From Bin107 sp965221655 (GTDB lineage: Bacteria > UBA8248), in contig OZ244906.1 of the NCBI GenBank assembly GCA_965221655.1, positions 2,232,001 to 2,296,000 of the forward strand: a stretch of DNA of 64,000 nt. The letters are read 5' to 3'. This document shows positions 16,915 through 25,439 of this stretch, piece after piece. The notes under the pieces are model-generated. The model was not told the DNA's origin. It was given only the letters and a program-made list of their open reading frames with translations, and made no database searches. The position numbers and the translations under genes were made by a program. Numbering within the stretch: position 1 is the stretch's first letter; every line of letters begins with the position of its first letter.

Positions 16915-17340
16915 ATGTTCTCGATAGCCAAGCGCACAGATTATGGCCTGATGGCCCTCGCGCATCTGGCGGTGCAGGAAGAGGGCGAGGCGGTTACCTC
17001 GCGAACCATCGCTTTTCACTACTGCATTCCCGCCGAACTGCTGGCCAAGACGATGCAGCTTCTGGCGAAAAACGGAATCGTGGAGTCCCGAAACGGGCCC
17101 AAGGGCGGCTACGTCCTTTCGCGCAGGCCGGAGAGCGTTACGGTAGCGGAGGTCATCCGCGCGATAGAGGGCCCCATCGCCATGGCGACGTGCCAGGCGG
17201 GCCAGGCCACCGACTGCGAGCAATTCGAGAGATGCACCATTTTCTATCCCATGGAAAAGATCCAGAGAAAGGTGACCGACGTGCTTGAAGGCATGACCCT
17301 TCAGGACATGGTGGGTACGCCGGCAGGAGAGATCAGATGA
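16915..17340 (+). CDS. iscR: Rrf2-family iron-sulfur regulator IscR
   Basis: Senses iron-sulfur status and regulates the isc operon. The 141-residue protein has an N-terminal winged helix (MFSIAKRTDYGLMALAHLA; NGPKGGYVLSR) and three cluster-ligand cysteines C93, C101 and C107 spaced C-x7-C-x5-C. E. coli IscR has C-x5-C-x5-C, so the first gap is two residues longer. ATG 16915 is the family start; an open frame continues upstream to 16825 without homology. The gene overlaps iscS by four bases (ATGA), so the two are translationally coupled. It follows a strong promoter with a likely operator. Confidence 0.9.
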   Translation: MFSIAKRTDYGLMALAHLAVQEEGEAVTSRTIAFHYCIPAELLAKTMQLLAKNGIVESRNGPKGGYVLSRRPESVTVAEVIRAIEGPIAMATCQAGQATDCEQFERCTIFYPMEKIQRKVTDVLEGMTLQDMVGTPAGEIR

Positions 17341-18557
17341 GCTTGAAGTTCCCCATCTACATGGACTACCAGGCGACGACGCCCATGGACGAGCGCGTCC
17401 TCGAGGCGATGCTCCCCTATTTCGGCGACAAGTTCGGCAACGCCGCCAGCCGCAACCACAGCTACGGCTGGGAGGCGGAGAAGGCCGTCGACGACGCGCG
17501 GGAAACGCTCGCCGCCGTCATAAACGCCGACCCGCGCGAGATCATCTTCACGAGCGGAGCCACCGAGTCGGACAACATGGCGCTCAAGGGCGTCGCCGAG
17601 ATGTACAAGAAAAAGGGCAACCACGTCATCACCTCGGCCATCGAGCACAAGGCCATCATCGATTCCGCCAAGCGACTCGAGACCTGGGGCTTCGACGTCA
17701 CCTACATCGAGCCCCCCGAGGACGGCATCACCACGGCGCAGATGGTCGAGGACGCCATGCGCGAGGACACCATTCTCGTCTCGATCATGGCGGCGAACAA
17801 CGAGGTCGGCGTACTCAACCCCATCGCCGAAATCGGAGCGCTGTGCCGCAGCCGCGGCGTGTTGTTCCACACCGACGCCACCCAGGGCTACGGCAAGATT
17901 CCCATCGACGTGAACGAGATGAACATCGACCTGCTTTCCGCAACGGCCCACAAGGTGTACGGCCCCAAGGGGGTGGGCCTCATCTACGTGCGCAGGCGCA
18001 GGCCGCGCGTGCGCCTTTCGGCCATCATCGACGGCGGCGGCCACGAACGCGGGATGCGCTCGGGAACGCTGAACGTCTCGGGCATCGTGGGCTTCGGCAA
18101 GGCGGCTGCCCTGTGCGCCGAGGAGATGGAGTCCGAAAACCTGCGCCTCACGAATCTGCGCGAGAAGTTCAGGTCCATCATCTTCGAGAGTCTTGAGGAA
18201 GTCTACGTGAACGGCCACGAGACGAAGCGGCTCTCGGGCAACCTCAACCTGAGCTTTCCCTACGTGGAGGGCGAGTCGCTCATCATGGGGCTGAGCGACG
18301 TGGCGGTCTCCTCGGGTTCGGCCTGCACCTCGGCGAGCCTCGAGCCGAGCTACGTGCTCAAGTCGATGGGCCGGGGCGACGAGCTCGCCCACTCCTCGAT
18401 TCGCTTCGGTTTCGGGCGGTTTTCCACCGAGGAGGAAATTGAATACGTGGCAGAGAAGACGACCGAGATCGTGAACCGCCTGCGGGAGATGAGCCCGCTC
18501 TACGAGATGGTGAAAGAGGGCGTCGATCTCTCCAAGGTGGAGTGGCAGTCGCACTAG
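17337..18557 (+). CDS. iscS: Cysteine desulfurase IscS
   Basis: PLP enzyme that takes sulfur from cysteine and passes it as persulfide to IscU and other acceptors. The 406-residue protein matches the IscS group: PLP lysine K206 in SATAHKVYGP and the mobile-loop active cysteine C330 in SSGSACTSASLEPS, near E. coli positions. The N-terminus IYMDYQATTPMDERV and the C-terminal segment ending VEWQSH are also typical. The start overlaps iscR. A 72-base gap with a strong GC hairpin separates it from iscU. Confidence 0.97.
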   Translation: MSLKFPIYMDYQATTPMDERVLEAMLPYFGDKFGNAASRNHSYGWEAEKAVDDARETLAAVINADPREIIFTSGATESDNMALKGVAEMYKKKGNHVITSAIEHKAIIDSAKRLETWGFDVTYIEPPEDGITTAQMVEDAMREDTILVSIMAANNEVGVLNPIAEIGALCRSRGVLFHTDATQGYGKIPIDVNEMNIDLLSATAHKVYGPKGVGLIYVRRRRPRVRLSAIIDGGGHERGMRSGTLNVSGIVGFGKAAALCAEEMESENLRLTNLREKFRSIIFESLEEVYVNGHETKRLSGNLNLSFPYVEGESLIMGLSDVAVSSGSACTSASLEPSYVLKSMGRGDELAHSSIRFGFGRFSTEEEIEYVAEKTTEIVNRLREMSPLYEMVKEGVDLSKVEWQSH

Positions 18558-18578
18558 GGTTCGCACGCGCTTTTGGTT

Positions 18579-18595
18579 CGGCCCCCGGGGGGCCG
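18579..18595 (+). repeat. GC-rich hairpin between iscS and iscU
   Basis: A perfect 17-base palindrome, CGGCCCCC-G-GGGGGCCG, lies in the iscS-iscU gap with no T-run after it. It should fold strongly in mRNA. An mRNA-stability or processing hairpin that sets IscS:IscU ratios is plausible; it is not a typical intrinsic terminator. Confidence 0.5.
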
Positions 18596-18629
18596 CCAGA
18601 CCGGACAAGGGAAAGAGGAGAACGGAGAA

Positions 18630-19040
18630 ATGGCTTACAGCGACAAGGTGGTCGATCACTACAACAACCCCCGCAACGTCGGCTCGCTCGACAAAGACGC
18701 CCAGAACGTGGGCACGGGCATCGTCGGTGCGCCCGAGTGCGGCGACGTCATGAAGCTGCAAATCAAGGTGGACGAGGGCGGCCTCATCGAGGACGCGAAG
18801 TTCAAGACGTTCGGCTGCGGAAGCGCCATCGCGTCGAGTTCGCTGGCCACCGAGTGGCTCAAGGGCAAGACGGTGGACGAGGCCGAGGAGATCAGGAACA
18901 CGCAGATCGTCGAGGAGCTCAACCTTCCCCCCGTGAAGATCCACTGCTCGGTGCTGGCGGAAGACGCCATCAAGACCGCGCTCAACGATTTCCGCGAGAA
19001 GAACGGAATGCCGGTCGTCGAGCGCAAGGGTCACCACTAG
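18630..19040 (+). CDS. iscU: Iron-sulfur cluster assembly scaffold IscU
   Basis: Scaffold on which [2Fe-2S] and [4Fe-4S] clusters are built before transfer by HscA/HscB. The 136 residues keep the three ligand cysteines C37, C63 and C106, the conserved Asp39 (PECGD), and the HscA-recognition motif LPPVK at 99-103, all at E. coli numbering. ATG 18630 follows gaaagagga and ggaga purine runs; an upstream in-frame extension lacks homology. It lies between iscS and iscA. Retention of LPPVK agrees with the co-encoded HscA. Confidence 0.97.
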   Translation: MAYSDKVVDHYNNPRNVGSLDKDAQNVGTGIVGAPECGDVMKLQIKVDEGGLIEDAKFKTFGCGSAIASSSLATEWLKGKTVDEAEEIRNTQIVEELNLPPVKIHCSVLAEDAIKTALNDFREKNGMPVVERKGHH

Positions 19041-19065
19041 GCCTGCGCGGGCAGGAGGGTCCGAA

Positions 19066-19431
19066 ATGCAAACCTTGCAAACCTTGACCGGGAAACCGGG
19101 CATCGAGATCACCGACAAGGCGGTGGAGAACGTGCGTCGCTTCATGAAGGAGGGAGGGAGCGAGGACAGCGTCCTGCGTGTCGGCGTGAAGGGCGGAGGA
19201 TGCTCGGGACTTTCCTACGTGCTTCAGTTCGAGGGTGCGGAGCGCATCAACACGCTCATGGACCAGGTGATCGAAAAACAAGGCATCCGCGTGGTCGTGG
19301 ACAAAAAGAGTTTTCTTTTCCTGGCAGGCACCACGCTGGACTACGAGGATGGGCTGATGGGCAAGGGCTTCACCTTCAAGAATCCCAACGCCAGACAGTC
19401 CTGTGGCTGCGGAGAGAGTTTCTCCGCGTAG
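19066..19431 (+). CDS. iscA: Iron-sulfur carrier IscA (A-type, HesB family)
   Basis: A-type carrier that receives and delivers iron-sulfur clusters. The 121-residue protein has the family cysteines C46 (GGGCSGLSY) and the C-terminal CGC pair C113/C115 (ARQSCGCGESF), with the FxxKNPNA motif between. An N-terminal extension of about 12 residues precedes the conserved IEITDKAVENVR. The start ATG 19066 has a caggaggg site. It is followed by a terminator-like hairpin that separates it from the chaperone genes. Confidence 0.95.
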   Translation: MQTLQTLTGKPGIEITDKAVENVRRFMKEGGSEDSVLRVGVKGGGCSGLSYVLQFEGAERINTLMDQVIEKQGIRVVVDKKSFLFLAGTTLDYEDGLMGKGFTFKNPNARQSCGCGESFSA

Positions 19432-19438
19432 CGAGAAC

Positions 19439-19485
19439 GACGCGCCGCACCCCGTCCGTTCGGGGCAGCGTCGCGTTTTTCTTTT
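19439..19485 (+). terminator. Intra-operon terminator or attenuator after iscA
   Basis: Two nested stems, GACGC/GCGTC (19439-19443 with 19468-19472) and CCCCG/CGGGG (19450-19454 with 19461-19465), are followed by the T-rich run TTTTTCTTTT at 19476-19485. This is the layout of a rho-independent terminator. Its place between iscA and hscB suggests partial termination, so that hscBA-fdx-iscX is made at a lower level than iscRSUA. Confidence 0.65.
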
Positions 19486-19518
19486 GGGCACGCGGCCCCG
19501 TGCGGGTCCGGAAGCGCG

Positions 19519-20160
19519 ATGAGCGAAGCGACGAAAGAGAAAGCATTTTCCATATTCGACGAGGACGGTGGAATCGAGGCCATTCCCGGCGAGATCGACC
19601 ACTTCGCCCTGCTGGGCATTCCGCGCAGGTGCGGGGTGGACGCGCGGGAGTTGGAGGCGCGGTTCTACGAGCTGAACCGAAGGCTCCATCCGGATTTCTT
19701 CATGGACGCTCCCGCCTCGGTGCGCATCCGCAGTCTGGACGCGACGGCCCGCGTCAACAAGGCCTACCGCACGCTCAAAGACCCGGTCGCCCGGCTGATC
19801 TATCTGGTCGAGATCGAATCCGGCAAGCTCGAGGAAAATGACAAGAAGCCGCCGCCCGATCTCTTTGAAGAAATATTCGAGGCGCAGGAAGCGGCGGAGG
19901 AGTTTCGCTGCTGCACGGACTCCGAGGAGGCCGAGAACCTGCGCGGGCGAATCGGCGCGGCGCGGGAGTGTTTTACCGCGCTCAGAGAAGGCCAGCGCGC
20001 CGCGCTCGACAAGTTGGGCGCCGCCTGGGACGAGGCGGTCGAAGGCGGCGCACCCGCCCCGCCCGACGTAGTCTCCAGAATACGCTCCATCCTCGGGCAG
20101 AGAAACTACATCGAGAACACCCTCGCGAGCCTCAAGCGCGCCCTGGAGGAGAGTGAATGA
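19519..20160 (+). CDS. hscB: Co-chaperone HscB (J-protein)
   Basis: J-domain co-chaperone that brings IscU to HscA and stimulates its ATPase. The 213-residue protein has the J-domain HPD at 57-59 (RRLHPDFF), then VNKAYRTLKDPVARLIYL, and a helical C-terminal HscB domain (about 110-205). It is longer than E. coli HscB (171) because of an N-terminal extension and an extra segment in the C-terminal half. The N-terminal zinc cysteines of eukaryotic homologues are absent. It overlaps hscA by four bases. Confidence 0.92.
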   Translation: MSEATKEKAFSIFDEDGGIEAIPGEIDHFALLGIPRRCGVDARELEARFYELNRRLHPDFFMDAPASVRIRSLDATARVNKAYRTLKDPVARLIYLVEIESGKLEENDKKPPPDLFEEIFEAQEAAEEFRCCTDSEEAENLRGRIGAARECFTALREGQRAALDKLGAAWDEAVEGGAPAPPDVVSRIRSILGQRNYIENTLASLKRALEESE

Positions 20161-21986
20161 GGGACGTCGTCGGCATCGACCTGGGGACCACGAACAGCCT
20201 GGTCGCCTGCGTCTCGGACGGCGAGCCCGAAATTCTCGCCCCGGAGGACGAGCGCGGCCTCGTGCCCTCTGTGGTGAGCTTTCGCGCGGATCGCGTTCTG
20301 GTGGGCGACGCCGCCCAGGCCGCGCGCCTGACCGACAGCCGCGACACCATATTCTCCATCAAGCGCTTCATGGGCAGGGGCTATGAGGACGTGCGCGAGG
20401 AGGCGCGCCACCTCCCCTTCGAGATCGACTCTGCACAAGAAGAGGTCGTCCACGTCCACGCGCGCGGGCGCTCCTACGGCGCACCCGAAATCAGCGCGCT
20501 GGTGCTCCGGCACTTGAAGGCGCGCGCCGAGAAGGTGCTTGGCCGACCCGTGCTGCGCGCGGTCCTCACCGTGCCGGCCTACTTCAACGATGCGCAGCGC
20601 CAGGCCACCAAGGACGCGGGCAGGCTTGCGGGGCTGGAGGTGCTCCGCATCATCAACGAACCCACGGCGGCCTCGCTGGCCTACGGCCTGCACGAGCGCG
20701 ACCGGGGCATCGTGGCCGTCTACGACCTGGGCGGGGGCACTTTCGACGTGTCGCTGCTCAGAATCAAAGACGGCGTGTTCGAGGTGCTCGCCACCGGAGG
20801 CGACACCCACCTGGGCGGCGACGACTTCGACCGCGCGATATCGGCCCACCTCCGCGAAGAAATACGCAAGGCGCACGGGGTGGACCCGGGCGACGCCCCC
20901 GAAACCCTCGCCGCACTCACGCTGACGGCCGAGCGCCTCAAGAAAAAGCTTTCAGAAGAAGACGTCGCCGAATACGAATTCGAAATCGACGCGGCGCACA
21001 CACACCGGGGCAGCCTCACGCGCGCGCAGATGGAAGAGATTCTCGCGCCGATTGCCGAGCGCACCCTCGCGCCTTGCAGGCAGGCGCTTGCGGACGCGGG
21101 CCTTGCGCCCGAGGAGGTGGACGAAGTCGTTCTGGTGGGAGGCTCCACCCGCGTTCCTCTCGTTCGCCGCATGGTGGAGGAGCTTTTCGGCAAGCGCCCC
21201 CACGCCGACCTGGACCCCGACGAGGTGGTGGCTCTGGGTGCGGCGGTGCAGGCGGACATCCTCTCGGGCGGGAGGAAGGACATGCTTCTGCTCGACGTTA
21301 CGCCGCTTTCTCTGGGCATCGAGACCATGGGCGGCGTGATGGGGTGGATCATCCCCCGCAACACCACGATACCCGCGAGTGCGCGCGAAACCTACACCAC
21401 CTTCAAGGACAACCAGACGGGCGTGGACATCCACGTGCTCCAGGGCGAGCGCGAACTGGTAAAGGACAACCGCTCGCTCGCGCGCTTTCGCCTCGGGGTC
21501 GACCCCGCCCCGGCGGGCATGGCGCGGGTGGAGGTTACCTTTCTGCTCGACGCGAACGGCATATTGAACGTAACGGCCAGAGACCTCAGGAGCGGCAAGG
21601 CGGCCTCGGTGGAGGTGCAGCCCTCCTACGGGCTGAGCGACGAGCAGGTCGAGCGCATGCTGCTCGAATCGTTCGAGTACGCCGAGGAGGACGTGCGCTC
21701 GCGCCAGACGCTCGACGCACGCACCGAGGCGGAGACCATCCTGATGGCCACCGCCCGCGCGCTGAACGATTACGACGGGAGGGCGGTGTCCCCCGAGGAG
21801 CGCGCGAAGATAGAAGAGGCGGTGGGGGCGCTCGAGGAGTCGTGCCGGGGAGAGGACGCGGGCGCGATTCGCGCGCGCGTCGATGCACTCAACGAGGTAA
21901 CCATGCCGCTCGCCGAGCGGATGATGGACAGCGTTTTGAAGTCGGCCTTGGAGAACAAGAGGGTGAGCGAAGCCCTCGGGGACTAG
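20157..21986 (+). CDS. hscA: Fe-S assembly Hsp70 chaperone HscA
   Basis: Specialised Hsp70 that uses ATP to release clusters from IscU. The 609-residue protein has Hsp70 motifs GIDLGTTNSLVA at the N-terminus, YDLGGGTFDVSLLRI, LVGGSTRVPLVRRMV, and a substrate-binding domain with DVTPLSLGIETMGG. The length and context (hscB directly upstream with ATGA overlap, fdx downstream) identify it as HscA rather than DnaK. The C-terminus ends EALGD without the DnaK acidic tail. Confidence 0.95.
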   Translation: MRDVVGIDLGTTNSLVACVSDGEPEILAPEDERGLVPSVVSFRADRVLVGDAAQAARLTDSRDTIFSIKRFMGRGYEDVREEARHLPFEIDSAQEEVVHVHARGRSYGAPEISALVLRHLKARAEKVLGRPVLRAVLTVPAYFNDAQRQATKDAGRLAGLEVLRIINEPTAASLAYGLHERDRGIVAVYDLGGGTFDVSLLRIKDGVFEVLATGGDTHLGGDDFDRAISAHLREEIRKAHGVDPGDAPETLAALTLTAERLKKKLSEEDVAEYEFEIDAAHTHRGSLTRAQMEEILAPIAERTLAPCRQALADAGLAPEEVDEVVLVGGSTRVPLVRRMVEELFGKRPHADLDPDEVVALGAAVQADILSGGRKDMLLLDVTPLSLGIETMGGVMGWIIPRNTTIPASARETYTTFKDNQTGVDIHVLQGERELVKDNRSLARFRLGVDPAPAGMARVEVTFLLDANGILNVTARDLRSGKAASVEVQPSYGLSDEQVERMLLESFEYAEEDVRSRQTLDARTEAETILMATARALNDYDGRAVSPEERAKIEEAVGALEESCRGEDAGAIRARVDALNEVTMPLAERMMDSVLKSALENKRVSEALGD

Positions 21987-22019
21987 CAAACCGCGAAGGG
22001 GCGGATGCAGGGGACGAAA

Positions 22020-22376
22020 ATGGCGAAGCTCTATTTTACCGAAGAAAAGCAGACGATAGACATCGAAGTGGGCGAGAACATTCTCGAGGCGGCCCTCGAG
22101 AACGGCATCGACCTCGACCATGCGTGCGGCGGCGTGTGTGCTTGCTCGACGTGCCACGTCAAGATTCGGACGGCGGCGGATTGCTTCAACGAGTCCACCG
22201 AGGACGAAGAGGATCAGCTCGACGACGCGCGCGACGTGGATCTCGACAGCCGCCTGGCGTGTCAGGCGATTCTCGAGAGGGAGGCCGAGGTGGTCATCGA
22301 GGTGGAAGTTCCCTTCTGGAACGTGAACCTCGTCCAGGAAGGCCCCGACGCCGCCCGCGAGCAGGCCGCCCACTAG
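22020..22376 (+). CDS. fdx: ISC-type [2Fe-2S] ferredoxin
   Basis: Electron donor for iron-sulfur assembly. From ATG 22020 it has 118 residues with cluster ligands C36, C42, C45 and C81 (C-x5-C-x2-C-x35-C) in HACGGVCACSTC and LACQA, plus the extra conserved C40 found in isc ferredoxins. An in-frame ATG at 22005 adds five residues, but the aggggа-like site at 22009-22014 fits ATG 22020 better. An acidic C-terminal half and an Ala-rich tail follow. It lies between hscA and iscX. Confidence 0.93.
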   Translation: MAKLYFTEEKQTIDIEVGENILEAALENGIDLDHACGGVCACSTCHVKIRTAADCFNESTEDEEDQLDDARDVDLDSRLACQAILEREAEVVIEVEVPFWNVNLVQEGPDAAREQAAH

Positions 22377-22403
22377 AACGATTCGCGCCGGGAGGTCGAC
22401 CAA

Positions 22404-22622
22404 GTGGAAACGTTCGGCTGGGAAGACGCCGAGGACATCGCCATCGCGCTGTACGAGAAATTTCCGGAGAAAGACCCTCTCTCCGTCCGCTTTACCGACC
22501 TGCACGAATGGGTGTGCGCACTCGAGGAGTTCGAGGACGAGCCGATGTCCTCGACCGAGGGCAAGCTCGAGGCCATCCAGATGGCCTGGCTGGAGGAGTA
22601 CAAGGACGGGGGCGGGGCCTGA
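22404..22622 (+). CDS. iscX: Fe-S assembly protein IscX
   Basis: Small acidic IscS-binding protein that modulates desulfurase activity and may donate iron. The 72 residues contain the family pattern FGWEDAEDIAIALYE, VRFTDLHEWV and FEDEPMSSTEGKLEAIQMAW. It starts with GTG 22404, preceded by a gggaggt site. It closes the isc locus and is followed within 20 bases by an enoyl-CoA hydratase gene, so the transcript may continue. Confidence 0.9.
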   Translation: METFGWEDAEDIAIALYEKFPEKDPLSVRFTDLHEWVCALEEFEDEPMSSTEGKLEAIQMAWLEEYKDGGGA

Positions 22623-22641
22623 ACCTCCCGCCGAACGCGAC

Positions 22642-23466
22642 GTGGGGCAATTGTCTGTGAACGAAGAAAAACGCGCGGGCGGAAAACTACTCCTTTCCAG
22701 ACGGGGCGCGGTGGCGACCGTCACCTTTCACGCGCCCGAGAAGATGAACGCCATCGAATACGAAATGTGGGTGGAGGTCGCCCGCATCATGCCCGAGTTG
22801 GAGGCGGACGAAGCCGTGCGCGCCGTCGTCTTCCGCGGTGCGGGCGAGCGCGCCTTCTCGGCGGGGGCGGACATTTCGCGCTTCAAGGAAGAACGATACA
22901 GTTCGGCCCAGGCCGAACGTTACGCGCAGACGGGCTTTCTGCGCGGGCTGAACGCGGTGGACGCCTTCGCAAAGCCCGTCATCTGCCTCATCCGCGGCGC
23001 CTGCGTGGGGGGCGGCGTGGAACTCGCGGCCGCCACGGACCTGCGGGTCGCGGGCGAGAGCGCGCGCTTCGGCGTGCCCGTGGCGCGGCTCGGCCTGGTG
23101 GCGGGCTACTCGGAGCTCAGGCGCTTCGTGCAGTCCATCGGCCCCGCGCGCACGCTGGACATGCTCCTCACGGCCAGGCTGTTCTCGGCACAGGAGATGC
23201 TCGAGGCGGGTTTTCTCTCTCGCGTCGTGCCCGACGGGGAAGTAGAGAAAACGGTTTATGAAATGGCCGAGCGCATCGCCGCACTCGCTCCGCTCGTCCA
23301 CCGCTGGCACAAGGGCTTCGTGAAGAAGATATTGGTCGACCCGGGTCTTTTGCATTTGACCGCGGAGGAGCGTGCCCGCGAGTTCGCTTGTTTCGACACG
23401 GAAGACTTCAGGGAAGGCGTGGAGGCCTTTTTGGCCAAGCGGTCTCCGCAGTTTCGGGGGAAATAG
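22642..23466 (+). CDS. Enoyl-CoA hydratase/isomerase family protein
   Basis: Crotonase-fold enzyme acting on acyl-CoA, 274 residues. It has the oxyanion-hole segments AFSAGADISRFK and GACVGGGVELAAATDLRVA. In place of the two catalytic glutamates of classical hydratases it has GVPVARLGLVAGYSELRRF, so the reaction (hydration, isomerisation or decarboxylation) is not certain. The first GTG is at 22642; a second in-frame GTG at 22657 with gtgggg upstream is an equally good start. The gene is followed one base later by a class III CoA-transferase, suggesting a shared acyl-CoA route. Confidence 0.85.
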   Translation: MGQLSVNEEKRAGGKLLLSRRGAVATVTFHAPEKMNAIEYEMWVEVARIMPELEADEAVRAVVFRGAGERAFSAGADISRFKEERYSSAQAERYAQTGFLRGLNAVDAFAKPVICLIRGACVGGGVELAAATDLRVAGESARFGVPVARLGLVAGYSELRRFVQSIGPARTLDMLLTARLFSAQEMLEAGFLSRVVPDGEVEKTVYEMAERIAALAPLVHRWHKGFVKKILVDPGLLHLTAEERAREFACFDTEDFREGVEAFLAKRSPQFRGK

Positions 23467-23467
23467 G

Positions 23468-24670
23468 GTGAGCGGAAAAACGGGCGGTCCCTTGGAAGGC
23501 GTGCGGGTGCTGGAGGTTTGCCAGGTGATGGCGGGGCCGTTTTGCGGATGCCTGCTGGCGGACATGGGCGCGGACGTCGTGAAGGTCGAAAACCCCGAGG
23601 GCGGCGACAGCGCGCGCAAGCTGGGCCGCTACTTCACCGGCGGCGAGGCGCACGGCTTCATGAACCTCAACCGCAACAAGCGCAGCCTGGCCGTGAACAT
23701 GAAGACGGCGGAGGGCGTTGCGCTCGTTCGCGAGTTGGCGGCAGAGTTCGACGTGTTAGTCGAGAACATGCGCCCGGGCATCATGACCCGCCTGGGGCTG
23801 GGCTACGAGGACCTTAAGCAGGTGAACCCCGGCCTCGTCTACGCCTCGATTTCGGGCTACGGCGACACGGGGCCCTTCGCGGGCAAAGGGGGGTTCGACC
23901 TGGTGTCGCAGGCGCTTTCGAGCCTCATGAGCTTTACCGGCGAGCCGGGAGGCGACCCCGCCAAGATACCCGTTCCCATATGCGATCTGAACGCAGGGAT
24001 GTATACGGCCCTTTCGGTGCTGTGCGCCTACGTCCACAAGCAGCGCACGGGCGAGGGCCAGCGCATCGACGTGGCTCTGACCGACGCCGGCCTGGGCTAT
24101 ACCTTCTGGCAGGCGTCGCAGTTCTTCCCCTCGGGCGAGCCGCCGCAGCCGCTCGGCTCCGCACACGAGATGACGGCGCCCTACCAGGCCTTTCGCTGCA
24201 AGGACGGCTACCTCGCCCTGGGAGCAGCCAACCAGAGGAACTGGGAGTTGTTCTGCGCGGCGATAGACAGAGAGGACTTCCTGCGCCGCCCCGAATACGC
24301 CACCGACGGCTTAAGGCGCGAGAACTACCTGGCGCTCGCCGGTGAGCTTGAAGAGGTCTTCGCCAGCAAGACGCGCGAGGAGTGGGTGGCGATCATGGAC
24401 GCGGGCGGCATTCCCTGCGGGCCGATTCTCGACATGGCCGAGACGTTCGCCCACCCCCAGATTCGCGCGCGCGAGATGAGCGTGGAGGTCGAACACCCCG
24501 CGGCGGGCCGCTTGCGGGTTCTGGGCTTCCCGCCCAAGTTCTCGGACACCCCGGTCGGCGTGCGCACGCCTGCGCCTCTGCTGGGCGAGCACACCGAGGA
24601 GGTGTTGCGCGAGCTCGGAAAGGACGACGCACGGATCGCGCAGCTGCGGCAAGCGGGCGTCGTGGCCTGA
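23468..24670 (+). CDS. CaiB/BaiF class III CoA-transferase
   Basis: Moves CoA between carboxylic acids. The 400-residue protein has family features: PLEGVRVLEVCQVMAGPFCG at the N-terminus, ADVVKVENPEGGD, LNRNKRSLAVNMK, and the region FDVLVENMRPGIMTRLGLGY that follows the likely catalytic aspartate site. Start GTG 23468 sits one base after the hydratase stop with cggggga as binding site. The substrate pair is not evident. Together with the upstream hydratase it probably handles a short or branched acyl acid. A distant paralogue lies at 28592-29791 on the minus strand. Confidence 0.88.
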   Translation: MSGKTGGPLEGVRVLEVCQVMAGPFCGCLLADMGADVVKVENPEGGDSARKLGRYFTGGEAHGFMNLNRNKRSLAVNMKTAEGVALVRELAAEFDVLVENMRPGIMTRLGLGYEDLKQVNPGLVYASISGYGDTGPFAGKGGFDLVSQALSSLMSFTGEPGGDPAKIPVPICDLNAGMYTALSVLCAYVHKQRTGEGQRIDVALTDAGLGYTFWQASQFFPSGEPPQPLGSAHEMTAPYQAFRCKDGYLALGAANQRNWELFCAAIDREDFLRRPEYATDGLRRENYLALAGELEEVFASKTREEWVAIMDAGGIPCGPILDMAETFAHPQIRAREMSVEVEHPAAGRLRVLGFPPKFSDTPVGVRTPAPLLGEHTEEVLRELGKDDARIAQLRQAGVVA

Positions 24671-24673
24671 AGG

Positions 24674-25408
24674 ATGGACGAAGAGCTGGCGCCCCTTCCC
24701 CCCGGCGTCTACCTCGTCGCCACCCCCATCGGCAACCTCGAGGACTTGAGCGCGCGCGCGGTGCACGTACTCGGCGCGTGCGACGTGGTGGCGTGCGAGG
24801 ACACCCGCCGCACGGGCAGGCTGCTCGTGCGTCTGGGCATCAGCAAGCCGCTCGTGAGTTGCCACGAACACAACGAGGCCGGGCGCGCCGCCGGGCTGGC
24901 CGCGCGCGCGGCGGCGGGTGCGTGCGTCGCCCTGGTATCGGACGCGGGCACGCCCGGCGTGTCGGACCCCGGCTACCGGCTCGTGCGCGCGGCGATAGAG
25001 GCGGGCGTGGCCGTGGTGCCCGTGCCGGGGCCGTCTTCCGTACTGGCCGCCCTGGCCGCCTCGGGGCTTCCGACGGACAGGTTCGTCTTTGAGGGCTTTC
25101 TGCCGGCGAAGGGTGCGAAACGGCTGAAAACCCTTGAAGCGCTGCTCGCCGAGGAGCGCACGGTCGTCCTGTTCGAATCCCCGCACAGAATCACGCGGCT
25201 CGTGCGCGAAATTGCGGACTTCGCCCCCGCCCGCCCCCTCGTGCTGGCGCGCGAGCTCACGAAGATGCACGAAGAAATTCTGCGGGATACCGCGCGGGGT
25301 CTGCACGACGCCCTCGCGGAGAGAAAGATGCGCGGCGAGTGCGTGCTCCTCATCGGCCCCGCGCGCATGGAAAAGGCACAAACGCCCCCCGCAGACGAAG
25401 CCGTGTGA
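24674..25408 (+). CDS. rsmI: 16S rRNA (cytidine1402-2'-O)-methyltransferase RsmI
   Basis: SAM-dependent enzyme that methylates the ribose of C1402 in 16S rRNA. The 244 residues contain YLVATPIGNLEDLSARAV, the invariant CEDTRRTGRLL, SDAGTPGVSDPGYRLV and PGPSSVLAAL of the tetrapyrrole-methylase fold. The protein is about 40 residues shorter than E. coli RsmI, missing the C-terminal helix-turn-helix extension. It starts three bases after the CoA-transferase stop and is probably co-transcribed with it. Confidence 0.93.
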   Translation: MDEELAPLPPGVYLVATPIGNLEDLSARAVHVLGACDVVACEDTRRTGRLLVRLGISKPLVSCHEHNEAGRAAGLAARAAAGACVALVSDAGTPGVSDPGYRLVRAAIEAGVAVVPVPGPSSVLAALAASGLPTDRFVFEGFLPAKGAKRLKTLEALLAEERTVVLFESPHRITRLVREIADFAPARPLVLARELTKMHEEILRDTARGLHDALAERKMRGECVLLIGPARMEKAQTPPADEAV

Positions 25409-25439
25409 CGAAAACTTTCCACTCCCCGGAGGATGCCTC

